A DNA stretch of 44,289 nucleotides from Actinomycetes bacterium (GTDB lineage Bacteria > Actinomycetota > Acidimicrobiia > Acidimicrobiales > SZUA-35), in the NCBI GenBank assembly GCA_024276425.1, contig JAJRXF010000094.1, positions 67,152 through 111,440 on the forward strand. The letters are read 5' to 3'. A program made the translations under genes and the position numbers. Below, piece after piece: positions 24,931 through 31,954 of this stretch; the stretch's first letter is position 1; each line of letters opens with the position of its first letter. The notes below the pieces were generated by a model. The model saw nothing but the letters and a program-made list of their open reading frames with translations, was not told where the DNA came from and made no database searches.

Positions 24931-25761
24931 TCAAGATTGGGCCATGGCATCACCTGGCAGTGGGCCCTCACCGGCGATGGCGGCTTGGAAACGCCGCATT
25001 CCGGCCAGCCAGCGATCGACGTCGGTCGCCTTGCGGCTGAGGTAGGTGGCAACCTCGGGGTGAGGCAGGATGTGGAAACGCTCCTCAGCCATTGCATCGA
25101 GACAAATGGCGGCCACGTCGTTGGCCTCAAGCACGCCATCTCCACCAGCCACTCCCTGGCCTATGTCTGCGTCCTCGCCGAGCGAGTCGGGGCTGTTGGC
25201 CACGATATTGGTGCGGACCGCCTGAGGACACAGCACCGATACTCGGATTCCTTGGTGATGGTGGGTAATTGAGAGCCATTCGGCCAAGGAAACTGCGGCC
25301 GACTTGGTGACCGAATAGGTCATCGACCCAATCTGGCTCAACAACCCGGCAGCGGAGGCCGTATTGAGCAGATAACCGCCGCCATTGGCGATCATCGAGG
25401 GAAGAACGGCCCGGGCGGCATAGATGTGGGCCATCACATGAACCTCCCACATGGCCTGAATCCGCTCGTTGGTGTCTTCCAGTCCGGCAGTGGTGACATA
25501 GCCGGCGTTGGAGGCAAAGACATCAATCGGGCCCTGTGTCGCTAACACCGACTCGACCATCTCACCCAAGGCCGTCTCATCGCGAACATCAAGCTGGAAC
25601 GAGGTGCCGCCAACCTCGTTGGCCACCTCACGAGCTGCGACCCCATCAAGGTCGGCCACCACCACATGACGAGCTTCCGCAGCCGACGCGGCGCGAGCCA
25701 AGGCCGCTCCAATACCCGAGCCACCACCGGTAATAACCACAACCTTGTCCGCAAGATCCAT
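24931..25761 (-). CDS. Short-chain dehydrogenase/reductase
   Basis: NAD(P)-dependent oxidoreductase of the classical SDR fold, 276 residues: TGGGSGIG cofactor motif at 11-18, ASNAGYV (the NAG motif), and the catalytic Tyr and Lys in TYSVTKSAAV, with Ser in NTASAAG. VADLDG after the second strand suggests NAD. The substrate is not predictable. ATG 25761 has AGGG at suitable distance; ATG 25782 is in frame as well and adds MPLGSNS. It stands alone and convergent with the CoA-binding gene. Confidence 0.9.
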   Translation of the reverse strand: MDLADKVVVITGGGSGIGAALARAASAAEARHVVVADLDGVAAREVANEVGGTSFQLDVRDETALGEMVESVLATQGPIDVFASNAGYVTTAGLEDTNERIQAMWEVHVMAHIYAARAVLPSMIANGGGYLLNTASAAGLLSQIGSMTYSVTKSAAVSLAEWLSITHHHQGIRVSVLCPQAVRTNIVANSPDSLGEDADIGQGVAGGDGVLEANDVAAICLDAMAEERFHILPHPEVATYLSRKATDVDRWLAGMRRFQAAIAGEGPLPGDAMAQS

Positions 25762-25812
25762 GGAGTTGGACCCTAGAGGCATGATCCCGGCCGATGCGAA
25801 CTCAAAGCCCTA

Positions 25813-25860
25813 TTCAGCCGCGACAGTTCAGCCGCGACAGTTCAGCCGCGACAGTTCAGC
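25813..25860. repeat. 14-bp tandem repeat, 3.4 copies
   Basis: ttcagccgcgacag is repeated at 25813-25826, 25827-25840 and 25841-25854, followed by six more bases of the unit. It lies just before the BTAD remnant. Confidence 0.92.
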
Positions 25861-25906
25861 CTGTTGTGGGGCGATTCTCCGCCCAATGGATGGAACGGGG
25901 CCTTCA

Positions 25907-26094
25907 GTGCGCTGGATGGCCGAACGCGCCATCCAGATCAACCCCTGCGAGAACAGGCATACCGACTGGCCATTCGGGCTAGTTTGGCTGGCGGCGACCG
26001 AGCACTTGGTGCCCAAATTTTGCAACGATGCAGAGCCACACTTCAGACCGAGCTTGCAATCGAACCCTCGGCCGAAACCATCGGCCTCCTTTAG
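25907..26094 (+). pseudogene. Remnant of a BTAD/SARP-type transcriptional activator
   Basis: Two short frames together read as the C-terminal part of a bacterial transcriptional activator domain. Piece one gives RWMAERAIQINP (frame of 25907-25945). Piece two gives LREQAYRLAIRASLAGGD, then ILQRCRATLQTELAIEPSAET, and ends at TAG 26094. In intact BTAD proteins these motifs follow each other directly. One missing C in the CCCC run at 25942-25945 explains the shift. No DNA-binding domain is present upstream, so only a tail of the gene survives. The rest of 25762-26209 holds the tandem repeat and nothing else I can name. Confidence 0.65.
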
Positions 26095-26209
26095 GCCGAC
26101 CGCTGAGAGCAGGCCGATCCGAACTGAATCTCGGTTTGAAACCACCGGTCGTGCCGTGAGATATTTGCCCAATTCCACCTCAGCCGAGAGTCACGAGCGA
26201 GGCAAACCA

Positions 26210-27745
26210 ATGACCGCACCAACCGCCAACCGAGATACCAAGAGTCAAACGTCTACCAGTACTGAACCCAGCGACAAAACTTCAGTCAACCATGTTGATG
26301 TGCTCATCGTTGGAGCAGGGATCTCCGGACTCGGGGGCGCCTACCATCTCCAAACCCAATGCCCGAACAAGTCGTTCGCGATTCTGGATTCCAAGAGCGA
26401 GTTCGGCGGGACCTGGCGAACCCACACCTACCCCGGCATTCGCTCCGACAGTGATCTTTTTACCTTTGGCTACCGATTCAAACCCTGGACCGGTGCCCCA
26501 ATCGCCACGGCCGAGGAGATCCTGAGTTACCTCGGCGAGATGATCGAGGAAAACCACCTGGACGACAAAATCAACTACGACCACCAGGTCGAGTCAGCCT
26601 CATGGTCCAGCGAAGCCAAACGTTGGACACTTTCGGGATACCACACCAAAACCAATAGGCGCTTCGTTTACACCGCCAACTTCTTGTGGATGTGCCAGGG
26701 GTATTACCGACACTCCCAGGGATACACCCCCACATGGGAGGGCATGGAAGACTTCGCAGGCCAAATCGTCCATCCCCAGACCTGGCCAGACGATCTGGAT
26801 TACGCAGGCAAGAAGGTAATCGTCATCGGTTCTGGCGCAACGGCCGCAACCCTTATTCCTGCCATGGCTCCCGATTGCGAGCATGTCACCATGCTGCAGC
26901 GCTCACCGACGTTCTTTGCCACCGGACGCAATGCCAACGAACTGGCTGACATGTTGCGCGAGATCGATATCGACGAAGCCTGGATACATGAAATCGTCCG
27001 CCGTCGAGTACTTTTTGATCAAGCAGCCTTTTCCAAGATGTGCGTTGAATACCCCGACGAAGTGCGCAAGGAACTCCTTCAAGGCGTTCGTGACTACCTC
27101 GGTGAGGACTACCCAATCGAGACCCACTTCAACCCGCGCTACCGGCCATGGCACCAGCGCGTGGCTTTCGTCCCCGATGGGGATCTCTTTGAAGGAATCA
27201 AGAGCGGCAAAGCCTCGGTCGTGACCGAGGAAATCGAACGTTTCACCAAGAACGGTATCCTCCTCAAGTCCGGAGAGACCCTCCAAGCCGACCTCATTGT
27301 CACCGCAACCGGTTTTGATCTAAATGTCCTGGGCGACATCAGCTTCAGCATCGACTCAGAACCCCTTGAATTCCACGAGACCATCACCTATCGAGGTGCC
27401 ATGTTCACCGGGATACCCAACATGGTTTGGGTCTTTGGCTACTTCCGGGCAGCATGGACTTTGCGAGCGGACATGCTTGGCGACTTTGTGTGTCGACTGC
27501 TCAAACATATGGACAACCGGGGTGCCTCCGTGGTTACTCCAACCCTCCAGGATGACGCCCAAGGGATGAACCTGCTCCCCTGGGTCGATCCAGATAACTT
27601 CAATCCCGGGTACCTCCAACGTGGTCTTCATCTGCTTCCTCAACAAGGCGACCGAGAACCATGGATTCACGGGCAGGACTACTCGGTCGAAAAGGACGCA
27701 TTCCCAGCCGCTGACTTGGATGATGGCAACCTCGTCTACGCCTAG
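26210..27745 (+). CDS. Flavin monooxygenase, Baeyer-Villiger type
   Basis: FAD/NADPH monooxygenase of about 511 residues. The FAD fold GAGISG is at 35-40, FGGTWRTHTYPGIRSDSD follows, and the fingerprint FAGQIVHPQTW at 182-192 fits the Baeyer-Villiger pattern FxGxxxHxxxW. The NADPH site GSGATA is at 207-212, and TATGFDLN lies further on. Such enzymes turn ketones into esters or lactones, or oxidise heteroatoms; the substrate here is unknown. The start is ATG 26210 with GAGG 8 nt upstream. The open frame reaches back to 25745, but that part covers the repeat and the BTAD remnant. The deacylase gene follows on the same strand. Confidence 0.9.
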   Translation: MTAPTANRDTKSQTSTSTEPSDKTSVNHVDVLIVGAGISGLGGAYHLQTQCPNKSFAILDSKSEFGGTWRTHTYPGIRSDSDLFTFGYRFKPWTGAPIATAEEILSYLGEMIEENHLDDKINYDHQVESASWSSEAKRWTLSGYHTKTNRRFVYTANFLWMCQGYYRHSQGYTPTWEGMEDFAGQIVHPQTWPDDLDYAGKKVIVIGSGATAATLIPAMAPDCEHVTMLQRSPTFFATGRNANELADMLREIDIDEAWIHEIVRRRVLFDQAAFSKMCVEYPDEVRKELLQGVRDYLGEDYPIETHFNPRYRPWHQRVAFVPDGDLFEGIKSGKASVVTEEIERFTKNGILLKSGETLQADLIVTATGFDLNVLGDISFSIDSEPLEFHETITYRGAMFTGIPNMVWVFGYFRAAWTLRADMLGDFVCRLLKHMDNRGASVVTPTLQDDAQGMNLLPWVDPDNFNPGYLQRGLHLLPQQGDREPWIHGQDYSVEKDAFPAADLDDGNLVYA

Positions 27746-27783
27746 TTCGACCCATGCTGGCTTCGCTGGCTAGATTTGATGCC

Positions 27784-29538
27784 ATGACTGACTCCCCAGA
27801 AAGCTTCGATCTTGTTATCCGGGGAGGTCAGGTGATCGACGGGTCCGGTTCGCCGGGACAGATAGCTGATATCGCCGTCCGGGACGGCCTGGTAGTCGAG
27901 GTTGGGGAGGTTCTCGGCACTGGCACCCAGGAGATCGACGCCGCCGGGCTCATTGTCACTCCTGGTTGGGTAGATATCCACACCCACTACGACGCTCAAG
28001 CAACATGGGATCCCGAGCTCACACCCTCAGGATGGCACGGTGTCACAACGGTTGTTGTGGGGAATTGTGGAGTCGGATTCGCTCCCGTAAACCCTGATGA
28101 GCAAGAGTTCCTCGTCCGGGTCATGGAAGGGGTTGAAGACATCCCCGGAGCCGCATTAACCGAAGGCATTAATTGGGGATGGGAAACATTCCCGGAGTAC
28201 TTAGATGCCCTCGACAAGCTCGATTGGGTCTGCGACGTTGGCACCCAAGTCCCGCATGTCGCTGTCCGCACCTACGTCATGGGTGAGCGTGGTTCCCTCA
28301 ACAATGAAGCGACACGAACTGAGCGGGAACAGATGGCCACGATCACCCGTGAGGCGCTCGACTCCGGGGCGCTCGGTTTCAGTACCAGCCGCACACCGCT
28401 TCACAAGACCATTGAGGGTGCACCGGTGCCAGGAACCTTTGCCGAGGAGAACGAACTAATCACCATTGCGGGGGCCATACGAGATGCTGGCCATGGTGTT
28501 TTCCAGGGCGCCCTCCATCATCCCGAGGTTCCCGACTCCTTTCGCTGGCTTCGCCAAATCGCAGCTATTACCGGAGGAAACGTCACCTTCAACCTCAACC
28601 AAATCGATTCGAATCCCGACGTCTGGCAGGAAGTCCTACCCCTCCTAGACAAGGCCAACGCAGATGGTTTGTTGGTCAACGCCCAGGTGGCTGGTCGGGC
28701 GATCGGGATTCTGATGAGTTGGGAAGGAACCGTGCATCCCTTCGTCGGACACCCGACGTGGAAGCAGATTGCAGACCTCCCGGTAGAAGAACGCCTCAAG
28801 AAGCTCCGCGACCCCGCGATTCGTTCGGCCATGCTCAGCGAGACATCGGGAGATCTAACCAGCTTCAACCTGTTCGTCACCACCTCTTTTGACAAGATGT
28901 ACCCCTTCACGGGAGAAACCGACTACGAACCAAAACCGAGTCAAAGTCTCCAGGCCTTGGCTCAATCTCAGGGCACGGGGTCAGCCGCAGAGTTGGCTTA
29001 TGACCTCCTGCTTGAAGCCGGGGGTAAGGGACTTCTTTACTTCCCACTGATGAACTACACCGCTGGCAACCTGGATCTGACCCATACCCTTCAGCGCCAT
29101 CCTCATACCTTGATGGGGCTTTCCGATGGCGGTGCCCACTGTGGAGCCATCTGCGACGGTGGAATGCCGACATTCATGATCACCCATTGGACGCGAGACC
29201 GAGAGGGTGAACGGTTCGACCTGCCGTGGATGGTGCACCGCCAAACCCGTCAAACCGCCGAACACTACGGCTTGTACGACCGAGGCCTACTCCAGCGGGG
29301 ATATCGGGCCGACATCAACGTGATCGACTACGACAACCTCGATGTCGAGCCAGCCCAGATTGCCTATGACTTGCCGACCGGAGCCAGACGCTATGTACAA
29401 CGAGCCCGCGGTTACCGGGCCACAATCTGCGCTGGTGTGGTGGTGGCCGAGAACGGCATCTTCACCGGACAATACCCTGGACGGCTGATTCGTGGCCCCC
29501 AGCCACGCCCACCACTAGACGCTGGGGTCGCCAACTAA
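27784..29538 (+). CDS. N-acyl-D-amino-acid deacylase family amidohydrolase
   Basis: Zinc amidohydrolase of the D-aminoacylase type, which frees D-amino acids from N-acyl forms. 584 residues: the small N-terminal sandwich, then VDIHTHYDAQ with His66 and His68, and NCGVGFAPV with the metal-bridging Cys95 typical of D-aminoacylases. Next come GALHHPE and the catalytic Asp in LSDGGAHCGA, and the C-terminal sandwich ADINVIDY. It is somewhat longer than the 480-residue classical enzyme, matching a longer actinobacterial branch. ATG 27784 is preferred to the 27754 frame opening. The D-amino-acid oxidase-like gene nearby supports the assignment, but the acyl group and side chain are unknown. Confidence 0.86.
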   Translation: MTDSPESFDLVIRGGQVIDGSGSPGQIADIAVRDGLVVEVGEVLGTGTQEIDAAGLIVTPGWVDIHTHYDAQATWDPELTPSGWHGVTTVVVGNCGVGFAPVNPDEQEFLVRVMEGVEDIPGAALTEGINWGWETFPEYLDALDKLDWVCDVGTQVPHVAVRTYVMGERGSLNNEATRTEREQMATITREALDSGALGFSTSRTPLHKTIEGAPVPGTFAEENELITIAGAIRDAGHGVFQGALHHPEVPDSFRWLRQIAAITGGNVTFNLNQIDSNPDVWQEVLPLLDKANADGLLVNAQVAGRAIGILMSWEGTVHPFVGHPTWKQIADLPVEERLKKLRDPAIRSAMLSETSGDLTSFNLFVTTSFDKMYPFTGETDYEPKPSQSLQALAQSQGTGSAAELAYDLLLEAGGKGLLYFPLMNYTAGNLDLTHTLQRHPHTLMGLSDGGAHCGAICDGGMPTFMITHWTRDREGERFDLPWMVHRQTRQTAEHYGLYDRGLLQRGYRADINVIDYDNLDVEPAQIAYDLPTGARRYVQRARGYRATICAGVVVAENGIFTGQYPGRLIRGPQPRPPLDAGVAN

Positions 29539-30554
29539 CCGCAGCGATCAAAGCCGTTTCGAAGCTGGGTCCAACCAGAGTTCTCAGCCCGATCTCGATA
29601 GGCCACAAGCTCGGGGTAGTCCCTGAAGAACTCAAGCTTTGCCTGCACCTCCGGGGCGACCTCGACCGAAAACACAAAAGCCGAGAATGACTCGGCAAAA
29701 TCTTCCTCGGGGTGGCTCGCCGCGTAAGTCCCCAAGAAGGCCGGATTCAGAAGGCAGCGGGTATCGCCACCTTCCGCGTCAACCACACCCGAGCGGGGCA
29801 GCGACGCCAGAACCTCCTCGTCCCAGAAAGCCTCGACCCAGTCCGCAATATAGGATCCATCCTCGAAACAAAAGAAGCCGTTGTAGTAGGTGTCACAACC
29901 AACAGCGACCAACTTGTCATAGTATTGCCCTGGCAACTGGGTAAAGACGTGGCTGAGTTCGTGAGCCATGGTGAGTCGGAGTTCCTCTGCGTCTCCAGCG
30001 GCGGAATACACATCCACGGCAATGAGAAAGTCCTGATAGGGCGGATCGGAAAGTGGCCCAGCAAAAGCAGCCAACGCGTCCGACTCCACTCCAGCAAACA
30101 GACGAATGGGCTCAAGGTGCATCGGGTCGGCGAACTCATTGAGTGCAGACCAAGCGTCAAGCACAACACGATTGTCGGACCCATAGCAGAGCTCTCCAAG
30201 GCGCCCGCGATCGACTCGATAAACAGCAACAACTCTTCCGTTTTCCTCTCCGACAACTTCGGCGTTGCAGGCAACCTCGTCGGGTCGCGGCCTCGTCAGT
30301 TTCCCCGATGACCCCTCACGGGTGGCTTCCCTAGCGAGCTGTTCTGCTGGGCCCGCTTCGGCCACGCCACCCATGGCTTCATTAGCTCCAGAACCACTCG
30401 ACTTTGGCTGCTCGGAGACCAATCTGGCTGATACAGCCTCGTTCAGAGCCGACAACCGTCCGGACACTGCGAGAACAAGGGCCAATCCAGCAACAACGAA
30501 AACGCCCAAAACAACCAGACCGGCGCTGGGTCCTAGACGTGTTGGGCGAGACAC
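29535..30554 (-). CDS. Membrane-anchored putative zinc metallopeptidase
   Basis: 339 residues. One N-terminal transmembrane segment (about 10-30, SAGLVVLGVFVVAGLALVLA) is followed by a low-complexity stalk (33-92) and an extracytoplasmic domain. MAHELSHVFTQ (HExxH at 198-202) and EEDFAESFSAF (283-293) supply the two His and a downstream acidic ligand of a gluzincin-like site. Several Cys (96, 123, 220, 229, 267 and near the C-terminus) could form disulfides. The exact peptidase family is not recognised. The frame opens at 30677 but would overlap the divergent flavoprotein gene, so I use GTG 30554. Its last 4 bases overlap the deacylase stop in opposite orientation. Confidence 0.75.
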   Translation of the reverse strand: MSRPTRLGPSAGLVVLGVFVVAGLALVLAVSGRLSALNEAVSARLVSEQPKSSGSGANEAMGGVAEAGPAEQLAREATREGSSGKLTRPRPDEVACNAEVVGEENGRVVAVYRVDRGRLGELCYGSDNRVVLDAWSALNEFADPMHLEPIRLFAGVESDALAAFAGPLSDPPYQDFLIAVDVYSAAGDAEELRLTMAHELSHVFTQLPGQYYDKLVAVGCDTYYNGFFCFEDGSYIADWVEAFWDEEVLASLPRSGVVDAEGGDTRCLLNPAFLGTYAASHPEEDFAESFSAFVFSVEVAPEVQAKLEFFRDYPELVAYRDRAENSGWTQLRNGFDRCG

Positions 30555-30602
30555 CGCCCAAACGATAGGGCCACCGAGCCGAGAACCGCTACGTTCTGTT
30601 TT

Positions 30603-31769
30603 ATGAAGAGCCAGAACCGAATCGGAATCATTGGCGGCGGTATTGCTGGCATGAGCGCCGCCTACTTCCTTTCTCAACGTCTCGGCGGTGAAAATCTCGT
30701 ACTAATCGAGGCCGAAGATCAACTAACCCACCACACCACCGGACGCTCAGCCGCAGTACTGATTGAGAACTATGGCGAAGTACCCGTCCGCGGCCTCACC
30801 AAGGCTGGCCTGAATTTCCTGAAGCAACCACCAGAGGACCTCGTCGACGGCCCAATCATCAGCCGACGCGGCAGCCTCTTTGTTGGCACCCCCAACGAAG
30901 ACGATGAGATCCAACGGCTCATCGCCGAAGCCGAGGCAGTCGGGGTGGACCAAGAGGAAATATCAATGGAGGCGGCTAACAAGCTTTGCCCGTTCCTACG
31001 CCCAGGTATCCACTCGCGCGCTCTGTATGAGCCTCAGGCCAGCGATATCGACGTGGCTGGCCTACATCAGGCATTTCTGCGAGGGTTCCGCCGTGCTGGT
31101 GGAACAATCATCACCTCAACTCGAATCGACGACATCGCCAAAATAAGCACCGGCTGGCGCCTCGGCTCGCTTATCCGACCCGGAACACTGTCCACCCAGG
31201 GGTCAACAACATTCCAGGTTGATTTGGTGGTAAATGCGGCCGGAGCTTGGGGAGATGTGGTGGCGCCAGCTGCTGGAATCACCCCACTCGGCCTCGAACC
31301 GAAACGCCGGACCGCCTTCATGATCAAGAGTTCTTTCCCCGGATCGGCCAACTGGCCGATCGTCTCCAACGCCGAGCACACGTGGTACGTCAAGCCTGAT
31401 GGCAGCCAGTTCATGTGTTCACCGGCCGACGAAACCCCAAGCGAACCCTGCGACGCCAAACCGGAGGAACTCGATATTGCCCTCGCTATCGATCGGATTA
31501 ACGCCGCTACCACCCTCGATATCCGAAGTATCTCCTCACAGTGGGCCGGGCTGCGGACTTTCGCTCCAGACCGATCGCTCGTGATTGGTCCTGACCCAGC
31601 CGACAGTACCTTTGTCTGGATTGTTGGACAGGGAGGCATCGGCATACAGACCTCGCCCGGCGCGGGCCAACTGCTTGCTGATCTGGTTGTAGATGGAAAC
31701 CCGGGTGTCGCATTCGAGGGCCTCAACCTCGACCTCGCCGGGCTTGTACCTGACCGCATCACCGGCTAG
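30603..31769 (+). CDS. FAD-dependent D-amino-acid dehydrogenase/oxidase family protein
   Basis: DAO-family flavoprotein of 388 residues: FAD motif IGIIGGGIAGMSAAYFLSQR at the N-terminus, HHTTGRSAAVL typical of D-arginine dehydrogenase-like members, VVNAAGAWGD, KRRTAF, and the final FAD contact GQGGIGIQTSPGAGQ. The family oxidises amines or D-amino acids to imino acids. Resemblance to the DauA branch plus the N-acyl-D-amino-acid deacylase about 1 kb upstream suggests a D-amino-acid substrate, but sarcosine-type amines remain possible. Its ATG lies 48 bp from the divergent metallopeptidase start. Confidence 0.86.
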   Translation: MKSQNRIGIIGGGIAGMSAAYFLSQRLGGENLVLIEAEDQLTHHTTGRSAAVLIENYGEVPVRGLTKAGLNFLKQPPEDLVDGPIISRRGSLFVGTPNEDDEIQRLIAEAEAVGVDQEEISMEAANKLCPFLRPGIHSRALYEPQASDIDVAGLHQAFLRGFRRAGGTIITSTRIDDIAKISTGWRLGSLIRPGTLSTQGSTTFQVDLVVNAAGAWGDVVAPAAGITPLGLEPKRRTAFMIKSSFPGSANWPIVSNAEHTWYVKPDGSQFMCSPADETPSEPCDAKPEELDIALAIDRINAATTLDIRSISSQWAGLRTFAPDRSLVIGPDPADSTFVWIVGQGGIGIQTSPGAGQLLADLVVDGNPGVAFEGLNLDLAGLVPDRITG

Positions 31770-31940
31770 GCAGAAGTTGGGTGTCAGTTCTCCGAATTTT
31801 CTCAGACTCGGTGCAATAGTTTGCGAGATTCAGATGATTTGGCTGGCACGATTCAGGAATCGGAGTCCGACGGCTTATAGTTCCCTATGTGGACCAGCGG
31901 AGTGGCGGCAATCGCCGCGGCCAAAAACGTGGGCATCTTT

Positions 31941-31954
31941 CCCACCATGGTGGG
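31941..31954. promoter_or_regulatory. Perfect 14-bp palindrome touching the start codon
   Basis: CCCACCATGGTGGG is perfectly self-complementary and ends one base before the ATG of the large secreted protein. Its right half (GGTGGG) covers the ribosome-binding position. It could be an operator or, as RNA (5-bp stem, CATG loop), hide the ribosome site. Confidence 0.4.

Noticed and set aside
25745-26209. Long N-terminal extension of the monooxygenase frame
   Set aside because: It covers the tandem repeat and the BTAD remnant in the wrong frame, and a good ribosome site precedes ATG 26210.
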